A stretch of 64,000 nucleotides of DNA from assembly GCA_017307855.1 (NCBI GenBank), contig JAFKGD010000013.1, positions 62,001 to 126,000 on the forward strand, given 5' to 3'. The notes below the pieces were generated by a model. The model did not search any database. It had not been told where the DNA came from and was given only the letters and a program-made list of their open reading frames with translations. The DNA is from Burkholderiales bacterium (GTDB lineage: Bacteria > Pseudomonadota > Gammaproteobacteria > Burkholderiales > Burkholderiaceae_C). Positions 38,004 to 47,962 of this stretch are shown here, in pieces (positions within the stretch are counted from its first letter, which is position 1; every line of letters begins with the position of its first letter). The translations under genes and the position numbers were made by a program.

Positions 38004-38327
38004 ATCGATCACCACGCTCAGCAGCGAATAGATCAGCGAGCCGATCAGCGCGGCCCCGAAGCCCGTCACGGCGAAGCCATCGCCCATCAGGCGCGCGGCG
38101 GCCCAGAACATGGCCGCGTTGATGACGAAGAGGAAGAGACCCAGCGTCACCACGGTCACCGGCAGCGTCAGCACCACAAGGATCGGGCGCACGATGATGT
38201 TGAGCAGGCCGATCACCGCCGCTGCGAGCATCGCCGAGCCGAAGCTGCGCACTTCGACACCGCTGTAGACGTAGGCCACCGTGAGGAGCGCGGCCGCGCT
38301 GAGCAGCCATTTCAGGAGAAGTCTCAT
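37971..38327 (-). CDS. Small 4-TM membrane protein (phage holin superfamily IV type, PF04020)
   Basis: A 118-residue hydrophobic protein with four predicted helices: LLLKWLLSAAALLTVAYVYSG, SAMLAAAVIGLLNIIVRPIL, LTLPVTVVTLGLFLFVINAAMF and FGAALIGSLIYSLLSVVID. The motif GLLNIIVRPILVVLTLPVTVVTLGLF is characteristic of the family called mycobacterial 4-TMS phage holin, although these chromosomal copies are not part of phages. Function unknown. An AGGAG site supports the ATG. It overlaps the convergent protease gene. Confidence 0.8.
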   Translation of the reverse strand: MRLLLKWLLSAAALLTVAYVYSGVEVRSFGSAMLAAAVIGLLNIIVRPILVVLTLPVTVVTLGLFLFVINAAMFWAAARLMGDGFAVTGFGAALIGSLIYSLLSVVIDSALEALLAKK

Positions 38328-38398
38328 GCGGCCAGCATAACCCGGTCGCTGACGGGATGCCACTGCGCCCGTGGCATCCCGCGCGGGGCTGGCATTTC

Positions 38399-38845
38399 CT
38401 ACTCTGCGGCCAGTACCAGCATGGCGCCCATGCCGGCGACAGCGCCAGGCACCGTCCAGCGGGAGGACTTGGCGGCCGGCTGGTCGGGGGTGACCGGTTC
38501 CATGTCGTGGCCGATCTTGGGGCGGCGGGCATCCAGCACGCGCGTGACGCCATGCTCGGCGTGGAGGCGCTGCGTCAGCTCGGTCAGCGGGCCCTTGGCC
38601 AGCACCGGCGTCACGGTGTCGCCATGCCGGCGCAGCAGCGGCACCACGGCGCCGAACAGCTTGTCGGCCCACTTGGCACGCCAGTTCTCGCGAGCGCTGT
38701 GGCTCACCCATTTGCTGATGCGGTGGGTCATGCGCGGCGCGCAGGCGACGAGCACCCAGTGCGTGTTTCCACCCCGGCTCTGCATGGGCGCGAGTTGTTG
38801 TTCGGCGTAGGCGGCGTCATCCACGTAGACGATGATCTTGTCCAT
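38399..38845 (-). CDS. Hypothetical protein, universal-stress-like fold with C-terminal membrane segment
   Basis: A 148-residue protein. The N-terminus MDKIIVYVDDAAYAEQQLAPM and the segment HWVLVACAPRMTHRISKWV look like an alpha/beta nucleotide-binding (universal stress-like) fold. The end VPGAVAGMGAMLVLAAE is a single hydrophobic helix after a Lys/Ser linker. A good CAGGAG site precedes the ATG. I do not recognise a specific family; the stress-protein resemblance is weak inference. It lies between two membrane-protein genes on the same strand. Confidence 0.7.
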   Translation of the reverse strand: MDKIIVYVDDAAYAEQQLAPMQSRGGNTHWVLVACAPRMTHRISKWVSHSARENWRAKWADKLFGAVVPLLRRHGDTVTPVLAKGPLTELTQRLHAEHGVTRVLDARRPKIGHDMEPVTPDQPAAKSSRWTVPGAVAGMGAMLVLAAE

Positions 38846-38967
38846 GATGGCTCCTGTGGGGTGAATCAGGGCATGGTAGCGGGCGAAGCTGACTCGAAGG
38901 CCAAAGGCCCCGCACGCTACTGCAGCAAAGAACGGAAGAGGAAACCGGGACCGAGGTCCCGGGGCCC

Positions 38968-39723
38968 TCAGCCGTGCGAGGCCATGGCGGCAGAGCGGCG
39001 CGAGGCGACGAATTTGCCCAGCGCCAGCACCACGAGCGCGCCGACGATGTGCGACGTCCAGTACACGGTGTCGGAGACGACCGCCAGGCCGCGCTCGTCC
39101 ACTGTGCCGAACTTCGGCAGGAAGGTCCACTTGTCCGGCGAAACGAAGGCCGGGTCGGTGACCAGCATGCCACCGGCGATCCAGCCCAGCAGCATGCCGC
39201 CGGCCGTGATGATCATCGGGAAGCGGTCCATCAGCTTGATCACCAGCTGGCTGCCCCAGACGATGATCGGGATCGAGATCAGCAGACCCAGCACCACCAG
39301 AAGCATCGAGTGCTCGCCGGCGTTCTGCGCCGCACCGGCGATGGCGATCACGTTGTCGACCGACATCACGAGGTCGGCCACGATGATCGTCTTGATGGCC
39401 GCCAGCAGCTTGTCGCTGCCCGCCACTTCGCCATGCCCTTCCACGTCGGGGGCCAGCAGCTTGACGCCGATCCACACCAGCAGGATCGCACCGACGAACT
39501 TGAGGAACGGGATGGCCAGCAAGGTCATCGCAAAGGCAATGAGCACCACCCGCAGGATGATCGCGCCCGCCGTGCCCCAGATGATCCCTTTGGTGCGCTG
39601 CGCCGGCGGCAGCTTGCGGCAGGCCAGCGCGATCACGACCGCGTTGTCGCCACCCAGCAGGATGTCGATGATGATGATCTGGCCCAGCGCGACCCAGAAC
39701 GCGGGCGAAGTCAGAAAGTCCAT
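38968..39723 (-). CDS. TerC-family integral membrane protein (YjbE-like), copy 2
   Basis: A 251-residue membrane protein paralogous to the gene at 20556. It carries the same signatures, IIIDILLGGDNAVVIALACRKLP and ADLVMSVDNVIAIAGAAQN, with intramembrane Asp residues, and about seven helices. It has an extra periplasmic-side segment near the C-terminus (FVSPDKWTFLPKFGTVDERG) absent from copy 1. Probably a metal-ion (manganese) transporter-like protein; which ion is inference. Confidence 0.87.
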   Translation of the reverse strand: MDFLTSPAFWVALGQIIIIDILLGGDNAVVIALACRKLPPAQRTKGIIWGTAGAIILRVVLIAFAMTLLAIPFLKFVGAILLVWIGVKLLAPDVEGHGEVAGSDKLLAAIKTIIVADLVMSVDNVIAIAGAAQNAGEHSMLLVVLGLLISIPIIVWGSQLVIKLMDRFPMIITAGGMLLGWIAGGMLVTDPAFVSPDKWTFLPKFGTVDERGLAVVSDTVYWTSHIVGALVVLALGKFVASRRSAAMASHG

Positions 39724-40135
39724 AGGTTCCTCGTTGTCGATTGACGAAGGAAGCCGCGAACCGTGGGGTGGCCGTGGCTTCCATACTCTGCGAACCCATG
39801 CTGACCGCACACGACCATTTCCGCGGGGGGCGAATGCCGTGCGGGAGAAGAGAGCGTGCCTTGATCGACCGGCGTGGGTCCAATCAAAGGTCTTGCTCGA
39901 CCGCCTGCACCACAACGTGGTCTGGCGGTCCGGACGGCCGGAAGCTTGCGCTTCGTATTGACGACAGGTCCGATGCCCGGGACGCGCTGGACGCGGCCAT
40001 GGGGCGGGAGCTACTCCCCCTCGAAGGGGCCGATTTGACCACAACTGGCACATTCCACGCAAAAAAACCGGCCGGCCGATGCGTTCTCCGCCAGATCGCT
40101 ATGATCCGTTCCCCGCGCCAGACGCGGGCACGTCC
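39724..40135. other. 412-base intergenic region, no confident gene
   Basis: The space between the divergent TerC copy 2 and the DUF3717 gene. Reading frames here have no recognisable homology. It contains a small CCCCTCGAAGGGG hairpin near 40015 and a sigma-54-like sequence at 40046-40061 (listed separately). Otherwise I see only promoter space for the two flanking genes. Confidence 0.6.
40046..40061 (+). promoter_or_regulatory. Weak sigma-54-like site before the DUF3717/DUF1289 gene
   Basis: TGGCACATTCCACGCA has a perfect TGGCAC -24 element and GG-N10-GC spacing, but a poor -12 (ACGCA instead of TTGCA). It lies 75 bases before the ATG. A chance match is possible. Confidence 0.3.
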
Positions 40136-40591
40136 ATGGCCGCCATCCACATCACCGATATCGAAGCCGCGATCAACTTCTGGCGCGCGAAGAAACCGTC
40201 CCCTGACGGCATCACGCTCGCGCCGGAACTGCGCGCGCTCGCCGAGGTGTATGCCCTCATGGTGTTCTACCGCGAGGACGAGGCCGCCGAGGAAGGCTTT
40301 CCGGCCAAAGCCTACGCCGCCTGGCGCGAGTGGTACGACAGCACGCCCGACACCCCCTGCATCGCCATCTGCTCCACGAGCCAGGGCGACGCCGTGTGCA
40401 AAGGGTGCGGGCGCACCTTCGGCGAAGTGCAGCACTGGCCCGAGATGTCGCCGGGCGCCAAGCGCACCACCTGGCGCCGCATCACGCTGCAGGGCGAGGC
40501 CTGGCGCTTCAACCGCTATGCCGAACGCGCCGGGCGGGGCATGGGGGTTGCCGGCGATGAGCGACCAGCCGACGCCCCCACTGCCGGCTGA
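40136..40591 (+). CDS. DUF3717/DUF1289 fusion protein
   Basis: A 151-residue protein with two small domains. The first 60 residues (IHITDIEAAINFWRAKKPSPDGI, LAPELRALAEVYALMVF) match DUF3717. The middle (PCIAICSTSQGDAVCKGCGRTFGEVQHW) is a DUF1289 Cys cluster with four Cys residues, likely a zinc or iron-binding knuckle, followed by WRRITLQGEAWRFNRYA. No function is established. The ATG of MAAIHITDIE is used; the upstream in-frame extension lacks homology. Confidence 0.8.
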   Translation: MAAIHITDIEAAINFWRAKKPSPDGITLAPELRALAEVYALMVFYREDEAAEEGFPAKAYAAWREWYDSTPDTPCIAICSTSQGDAVCKGCGRTFGEVQHWPEMSPGAKRTTWRRITLQGEAWRFNRYAERAGRGMGVAGDERPADAPTAG

Positions 40592-40668
40592 AAGCTTCGT
40601 CAGTCGCGCCACCGGCTTTACAGCCTGGCGTCACCGCGCTATGTTGTGTGAGCCCTTGCTCGCTCACC

Positions 40669-40974
40669 ATGCTGCGCCTAGCCCAAGCCCCCAACATCGT
40701 CATCGCCACGCTGTGGGCCGATACGCTGTGCGAGGCCGGCATTGCCGCGACGGTGCAGCGTGAGCACCTGCTGGCCCTGGCGGGCCACCTGCCGCCCGAC
40801 CAGTGCTTGCCCGAGGTGTGGCTTACGCACGAGCAGCAGGAGCCGCAGGCGCGGCAACTGCTGGATGACCTGCAGCAGATTCGCCAGCGCCAGTGGCGCT
40901 GCATCTGCGGCGAAGAGGTCGAAGGCGGCTTCGAGCAATGCTGGGGCTGCGGCCGGCTGATGCCGATCGAGTGA
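40669..40974 (+). CDS. DUF2007-type putative signal-transducing protein with zinc ribbon
   Basis: A 101-residue protein. The N-terminal 70 residues fit the ferredoxin-like DUF2007 fold (RLAQAPNIVIATLWADTLCEAGIAATVQ, LPEVWLTHEQQEPQARQLLDDL). The C-terminus is a rubredoxin-like zinc ribbon with two Cys pairs (WRCICGEEVEGGFEQCWGCGRLMP). DUF2007 proteins resemble PII-like signalling domains, but no role is proven. The start used is the ATG of MLRLAQ. Confidence 0.78.
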   Translation: MLRLAQAPNIVIATLWADTLCEAGIAATVQREHLLALAGHLPPDQCLPEVWLTHEQQEPQARQLLDDLQQIRQRQWRCICGEEVEGGFEQCWGCGRLMPIE

Positions 40975-40992
40975 CGCAGCTTCAGCGCGCGC

Positions 40993-41553
40993 TCACTTCC
41001 AGCGCACGCACTCCAGCTCGACGGTCTGCCTGTCGTCGGCCAGCATCAGCAGGCCGTCCTGCAGGGTGGCCTGCAGTTGCATGCTGCGCTGGGCCAGCGT
41101 GGCCAGGGCTTGTGAAGCCTCGGTGGGCACACGCCAGACACTGAGCTTGTCCAGCCGCGAGAGCTTGTTCTCGATACCCCGCCACCACACCTCGGCGGCA
41201 TGGTTGAAGGCGTACACGCTCACCGCATCGGCCTTGCTGCAGGCCTTGGCGAGGGGTTTGTCCTCGGGCTGCCCCACTTCGATCCAGCGGCGCGGCCGGC
41301 CGGTGAAGTCCCGCAGCCAGACGTCGGGTTCGTCCGGATCGGACAGGCCGGCGCCGAAGGCAAACGTGCCGTCGCCATTGCATTCGGTCTGCAATGCATG
41401 GGCTTCACGGGCCAGCGCGGCCAACCGGATCATCATGCGCTCGTCGGTTTCGCTCGGGTGCCGCGCGAGAGTGAGCGCGTGCTCTGCATAGTAGCCGTGG
41501 TCAATGTCGGCGATCTGCAGGGTCGCCTTGTAAATGGTGGATTTGAGGGCCAT
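40993..41553 (-). CDS. yaeQ: YaeQ-family protein
   Basis: A 186-residue protein of the YaeQ family (PD-(D/E)XK nuclease-like fold). Matching stretches are ALKSTIYKATLQIADIDHGYYAEHALTLARHPSETDERMMIRLAA, FGAGLSDPDEPDVWLRDFTG, WIEVGQPEDKPLAKACSKAD and MQLQATLQDGLLMLAD. The acidic and Lys residues of the nuclease-like core are visible (DEPDVW, EVGQ). YaeQ was linked to suppression of rfaH defects, but its biochemical function is unclear. The ATG at 41553 gives the standard N-terminus. Confidence 0.93.
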   Translation of the reverse strand: MALKSTIYKATLQIADIDHGYYAEHALTLARHPSETDERMMIRLAALAREAHALQTECNGDGTFAFGAGLSDPDEPDVWLRDFTGRPRRWIEVGQPEDKPLAKACSKADAVSVYAFNHAAEVWWRGIENKLSRLDKLSVWRVPTEASQALATLAQRSMQLQATLQDGLLMLADDRQTVELECVRWK

Positions 41554-41620
41554 GTGGCGAGCCGTTAGCGGCACGGGCGGCCCAGCCGGGCCACCGCACC
41601 AGAAGGGATAGGGGCGTGTT

Positions 41621-43731
<2,111 letters not shown>

Positions 43732-43775
43732 CCGGGTGAACTCCTTTTTCTGACATCGGGTGCCCGGCACGACGC

Positions 43776-43813
43776 GGCCCGCAGTTCCGGCAGGGACTGC
43801 GGGCCGATCTGTT
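43776..43813 (+). terminator. Probable terminator of the GST gene
   Basis: GGCCCGCAGT and ACTGCGGGCC pair perfectly (10 bp) around a 10-base loop, followed by GATCTGTTT. It lies 45 bases after the GST stop. The T-run is short, so efficiency is uncertain. Confidence 0.6.
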
Positions 43814-43826
43814 TGGGGATGTGAAT

Positions 43827-43855
43827 GGCGCGGTGCCCGCGGGGGGCACCGCGCC
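43827..43855. repeat. Perfect 12-bp inverted repeat (hairpin)
   Basis: GGCGCGGTGCCC and GGGCACCGCGCC flank a 5-base loop GCGGG. An A-run (ATAAAAA) follows on the plus strand, which reads as a T-run only upstream on the minus strand. It is therefore not a simple terminator in either direction. Confidence 0.8.
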
Positions 43856-43878
43856 GGGATAAAAACACCGCGAAGCGC

Positions 43879-43926
43879 CCCGGGACGAAGGAGGGAGGGA
43901 GGGAGGAGGAGGAGAGTCGTCCCGGG
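43879..43926. repeat. Inverted repeat enclosing a 28-base polypurine tract
   Basis: CCCGGGACGA (43879-43888) is exactly complementary to TCGTCCCGGG (43917-43926). The 28 bases between are all A or G, with GGG runs spaced by single A residues, forming a mirror repeat. Such tracts can form triplex (H-DNA) or G-quadruplex structures. Confidence 0.8.
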
Positions 43927-44106
43927 ATTGCAGCCCGGGCGTGCTGCCCGGGAGGCTTCGCGGCTGGAAATTCGTCGAACCCTCAGCCGTGTCCTGCTCC
44001 TGCCGTTTGGAGTGAACGCGCAGCGGGCCGGTTCCGCTGACAGGCGCCAGTCGTCAGGTAAAAGAATGTGTATGAATTCACGCCCAGGCCTGCGTTGCGG
44101 CCCCGC

Positions 44107-44727
44107 TCAGCGGGCTGCCAGCTGCCGTTCGACGTCCTTGATGAAAGCCGGGTTGTCCGGAGCCACCATGCTGGCGTAGCTGTCGACAAGCCGCCCGTCG
44201 CGGCCGATCAGGTACTTGTGGAAATTCCACGCCGGGCTGCGCCCGCCCTGGGCGGCCAGTTGGCGGTAGAGGGCATTCGCATCCGGGCCGCGCACGCTGC
44301 TCTTGACGAACATCGGGAAGCGGACGCCGAAGGTGCTTTCGCAGAACTCGGCGATCTCCTTGTTGCTGCCGCTCTCCTGCGAGAAGTCGTTGGACGGGAA
44401 GCCCAGCACCACCAGACCCTTGTCGGCGTAGCGTGCGTGCAGCGCTTCCAGGCTCTTGTACTGGGATGTGAAGCCGCAGAAGCTCGCCGTGTTCACCACC
44501 AGCACCACGCGGCCGGCGTACTGGCACAGGGACTGCGGCTTCTCGTCCTGCAGCCGGGCGAAAGTGTGTTGCAGCAGCGGCGGGCACTGGCCAGGACTGG
44601 CGGCTGCCGCGGGCTGCGTGGCCGGGCGAAGGATGTCCTTGACCGGCCCCTGCGCGACGGCAGACGTCGCGGCCAGGGCCAGCACGGCCGACAGGATCGA
44701 TGCGGGACGGGCGAACGAGGCGCGCAT
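44107..44727 (-). CDS. Glutathione peroxidase, exported
   Basis: A 206-residue peroxidase with a signal peptide (about 25 residues, SILSAVLALAATSAVA/Q), so it acts in the periplasm, unlike the usual cytoplasmic bacterial enzymes of about 160-180 residues. The active-site Cys is in NTASFCGFTSQYKSLEALH, and the Gln and Trp of the triad are in FPSNDFSQESGSNKEI and WNFHKYLIGRDG. It reduces peroxides, probably with a thioredoxin-type donor. It lies 120 bases after the RND pump gene on the same strand, but no coupling is visible. Confidence 0.93.
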   Translation of the reverse strand: MRASFARPASILSAVLALAATSAVAQGPVKDILRPATQPAAAASPGQCPPLLQHTFARLQDEKPQSLCQYAGRVVLVVNTASFCGFTSQYKSLEALHARYADKGLVVLGFPSNDFSQESGSNKEIAEFCESTFGVRFPMFVKSSVRGPDANALYRQLAAQGGRSPAWNFHKYLIGRDGRLVDSYASMVAPDNPAFIKDVERQLAAR

Positions 44728-44847
44728 GGGTTACTCCTGCAAGGGCTGAGGCGGTACGCCACCCGGTAGCGGGTGGAGCGGGCGCCGCCAGTATGCCGCC
44801 GTTGCCGGCCTGCGTGGGACGCGGGGTTTTCCTGGCCGCGGCGCCCC

Positions 44848-47800
44848 TCAGGGCGTCGCCGCACCGGTGCCGGTGGAACGGGGCGGGCGGCGTCTGAGCC
44901 GGCGTAGCAGCCACTGCCCGATGTCATCCACGATCAGGAACACCACCGGGATCACCAGCAGGCTCAGCACGGTGGAAGTGATCAGCCCGCCGATCACCGC
45001 GATGGCCATTGGCGAGCGGAAGCTCGCGTCGGCCGCGCCCAGTCCGATGGCGATCGGCATCATGCCGGCGCCCATGGCGATGGTGGTCATGATGATGGGG
45101 CGGGCCCGCTTGTGGCAGGCGTCCAGCAGCGCGTCCCAGCGGGACATGCCGTGCTCGCGGCGCGCCACGATCGCGTATTCCACCAACAGGATCGAATTCT
45201 TGGTGGCGATCCCCATCAGCATGATCAGCCCGATCAGCGAGGGCATCGAGAAGCTCTTGCCCGCCAGCAGCAGCCCCACGAACGCACCGCCCAGCGACAG
45301 AGGCAGCGCAGCCAGGATGGTGCCCGGGTGGAGGAAGTCCTTGAACAGCAGCACCAGCACCACGTAGATGCACAGCACCCCCGTGAGCATGGCAAGGCCG
45401 AAGCTGGCGAACAGCTCGGACATCACCTCGGCGTCGCCCACCTCGGCCACCCGCACGCCCGGCGGCAGGTTGCGCACCGTGGGCAGGTCGTGCACGGCCT
45501 TGGCCACGTCGCCCAGCGCGAGGCCCGACAGCTCGATCTCGAGGTTCACGTTGCGGGCGCGGTCGTAGCGGTTGATCACCGCCGGCCCGCCGGCCAGATC
45601 GAGCGAGGCCACTTCGCCCAGCATCACCGGTCCGCGCGCGCCCGGCACCGTGAGCCGCTCCAGCACCGAGAGGTCGCGCCGCGCCGCGTCGTCGAGCTTG
45701 ACCACGATGGGCACCTGCCGCTGCGCCAGATTGAGCTTGGGCAGCGCGGCGTCGTAGTCGCCCACGGTGGCGATGCGCAGCGTCTCGCCGATGGCGCTGC
45801 TGGTCACCCCCAGATCGGCGGCGCGCGCGAAGTCCGGGCGCACGGCGATCTCGGGCCGGGTGAGGCTGGCGGTGGAGGCGATGCTGCCCAGGCCCGGCAC
45901 GCTGCGCAGCTCGCGCTCGACGGCGCGGGCGGTGGCGATCAGCGATTGGGGCTCCTCGCCAGTGAGCACGAGGATGTACTTCTCGCCCGACCCGCCCAGT
46001 CCGACCTTGCTGCGCGCGCCCGGCAGTTCGGTCAGCGCGGCGCGGATCTGGTTCTCGATCGGCTGTTTGCGCGGCCGGTCGCCGCGCGGATCGAGCAGGA
46101 TGGTGAGCGTGGCCTTGCGCACCTCGGGCGCGCCGCTGCCGGCGAACGGATCGCCGCCTGCCGCGCCGCCGCCCACCGTGGTGTAGACGCTCTTGACGTG
46201 GTTCACGCGCATGACCAGCTGGCGCGCCTGCTCCGCCGTGGTCAACGTCTGCTCCAGCGTGGCGCCGGGCGGCAGTTCCAGGTAGACCTGCGTCTGCGAG
46301 TTGTCGTCGGGCGGGATGAAGCCCGTGGGCAGCAGCGGGATCAGGGCGAGCGAGCCGATGAAGAACAAGCCCGAGAGGAGCACCGTGACCAGCTTGTGGC
46401 CCATCGACCACTGCACGGCGCGCATGTACCAGCGCATCCAGGCCGGGTCTTTCTCTTCGCCGTGCACGATGGGCTTGAGCATGTAGGCCGCCATCATCGG
46501 CGTGAGCACGCGGGCGACCACCAGCGAGGCGAACACGGCCAGCGCCGCCGTCCAGCCGAACTGCTTGAAAAAGCGACCCGCGATGCCGCTCATGAACGCC
46601 GTCGGCAGGAACACCGCGATCAGTGTGAAGGTGGTGGCGATCACGGCCAGGCCGATTTCGTCGGCCGCCTCCATCGCCGCCTGGTAGGGCGTCTTGCCCA
46701 TGCGCAGGTGGCGCACGATGTTTTCCACCTCGACGATGGCGTCGTCCACCAGGATGCCGACCACCAGCGACAGCGCCAGCAGCGTGATCACGTTGACCGA
46801 GAAGCCCAGCAGGTACATGCCCAGGAAGGCCGGGATCACGGACATCGGCAGCGCCACGGCCGACACGAACGTGGCGCGCCAGTCGCGCAGGAACAGCCAC
46901 ACCACCAGCACGGCCAGCAAGGCGCCCTCGTAGAGCAGGTGCATGGAGCCTTCGTACTCCTCGGCCACCGGCTCGACGAAATTGAAGGCCTCGGTCAGCT
47001 CGATGTCCGGATGCTGCGCCTTGAGCTCTTCCAGTGCCTGCTGCACGGCGGCGCCCACGGCCACTTCGCTCTCGCCGCGGCTGCGCGAGACCTCGAAACC
47101 CACCACCGGCTGCCCGTTCAGGCGGGCGGCGGCGCGCGGCTCGGCCACGGTGTCGGTGACGGTGGCCACCTGGTCGAGCCGGATGCGGCGGCCATCGGGC
47201 AGCGAGAGCTCCAGCGCGGCGATCTCGGCCGCGGTCTGCACGGTGGCCAGCGTGCGCACCGGCTGCTCGCTGCCGCCCAGGTCGGCGCGGCCGCCGGCAC
47301 TCTCGATCTGCACCTGGCGCAGGCGGTGGGAGATGTCGGTGGCGCTGGCCCCCAGCGCCTGCAGGCGCGCCGGATCGAGCGCCACACGCACTTCGCGCGT
47401 GACGCCGCCCACGCGGTTCACCGCGCCCACGCCACGCACGGTCAGCAGGCGCCGCGAAACCTCGTTCTGCACGAACCACGAGAGCGCCTCTTCGTCCATG
47501 CGGCTGGAGCGGATGGTGTAGGCCAGCACCGGCTGGCCGGCCAGGTCCACCTTGGCCACGATCGGGTCGCGCAGGTCGGACGGCATGTCCGAGCGCACGC
47601 GCGCCACGGCCGAGCGCACGTCGTCCACGGCCTCCTGCACGGGCTTCTCCAGGCGGAACTCGGCCATGATGGTGACGGCGCCGTCCATCACCTGCGTGTT
47701 GATGTGCTTGAGCCCCTGCACGGTGGCGATCGAATCCTCGATCTTGCGGGCCACGTCGGTCTCGAGCTGCGAGGGCGAGGCCCCGGGCAACGCGGCCGTC

Positions 47801-47943
47801 ACTGTGACCATGGGCAGGTCCATGTCGGGGAAGTTCTGCACCTTCATGGCCTTGAAGGCGAACAGGCCGCCGAAGGTCAGCAGCACGAACAGCATGACCG
47901 CCGGGATCGGGTTGCGGATCGACCAGGACGAGACGTTGATCAT
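44848..47943 (-). CDS. RND multidrug efflux transporter permease (AcrB/MexF type)
   Basis: A 1031-residue inner-membrane pump with 12 helices and two large periplasmic loops. It begins SWSIRNPIPAVMLFVLLTFGGLFAF, has the TM4 proton-relay Asp pair in LVVGILVDDAIVEVENIV and the TM10-11 region GIATKNSILLVEYAI. The internal repeat of the superfamily is evident. It exports drugs or solvents through the partner adaptor and outer-membrane channel encoded just upstream on the same strand (19-base gap to the adaptor gene). The drug range cannot be read from the sequence. Confidence 0.96.
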   Translation of the reverse strand: MINVSSWSIRNPIPAVMLFVLLTFGGLFAFKAMKVQNFPDMDLPMVTVTAALPGASPSQLETDVARKIEDSIATVQGLKHINTQVMDGAVTIMAEFRLEKPVQEAVDDVRSAVARVRSDMPSDLRDPIVAKVDLAGQPVLAYTIRSSRMDEEALSWFVQNEVSRRLLTVRGVGAVNRVGGVTREVRVALDPARLQALGASATDISHRLRQVQIESAGGRADLGGSEQPVRTLATVQTAAEIAALELSLPDGRRIRLDQVATVTDTVAEPRAAARLNGQPVVGFEVSRSRGESEVAVGAAVQQALEELKAQHPDIELTEAFNFVEPVAEEYEGSMHLLYEGALLAVLVVWLFLRDWRATFVSAVALPMSVIPAFLGMYLLGFSVNVITLLALSLVVGILVDDAIVEVENIVRHLRMGKTPYQAAMEAADEIGLAVIATTFTLIAVFLPTAFMSGIAGRFFKQFGWTAALAVFASLVVARVLTPMMAAYMLKPIVHGEEKDPAWMRWYMRAVQWSMGHKLVTVLLSGLFFIGSLALIPLLPTGFIPPDDNSQTQVYLELPPGATLEQTLTTAEQARQLVMRVNHVKSVYTTVGGGAAGGDPFAGSGAPEVRKATLTILLDPRGDRPRKQPIENQIRAALTELPGARSKVGLGGSGEKYILVLTGEEPQSLIATARAVERELRSVPGLGSIASTASLTRPEIAVRPDFARAADLGVTSSAIGETLRIATVGDYDAALPKLNLAQRQVPIVVKLDDAARRDLSVLERLTVPGARGPVMLGEVASLDLAGGPAVINRYDRARNVNLEIELSGLALGDVAKAVHDLPTVRNLPPGVRVAEVGDAEVMSELFASFGLAMLTGVLCIYVVLVLLFKDFLHPGTILAALPLSLGGAFVGLLLAGKSFSMPSLIGLIMLMGIATKNSILLVEYAIVARREHGMSRWDALLDACHKRARPIIMTTIAMGAGMMPIAIGLGAADASFRSPMAIAVIGGLITSTVLSLLVIPVVFLIVDDIGQWLLRRLRRRPPRSTGTGAATP

Positions 47944-47962
47944 GATGGGCGTGTCCCGGTGT

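Larger units (their letters stand above)
43732..44106. other. 375-base structured noncoding spacer
   Basis: No credible gene lies between the convergent GST and glutathione peroxidase genes, yet the DNA is highly ordered. It holds two perfect GC-rich hairpins (43776-43805, 43827-43855), a 10-bp inverted repeat around a 28-base all-purine tract (43879-43926), and three CCCGGG hexamers at exact 13-base spacing (43921-43952). The remaining 150 bases before the peroxidase gene look unstructured. The first hairpin probably terminates the GST transcript; the rest is unexplained. Confidence 0.8.

Noticed and set aside
37971-38327. A prophage remnant, because the protein matches a holin family name
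   Set aside because: No other phage genes are near. Chromosomal members of this 4-TM family are common and not phage-linked.
39880-39960. A short stretch reading LLDRLHHNVVWRSGRP, faintly like the end of an IS21-type IstB protein
   Set aside because: The similarity is limited to a few residues, no other part of a transposase is present, and no inverted repeats or target duplication can be seen.
43760-44179. A possible 139-residue gene in the GST-peroxidase spacer
   Set aside because: The frame crosses the hairpins and the purine tract, has composition unlike a protein, and runs into the antisense of the peroxidase gene.
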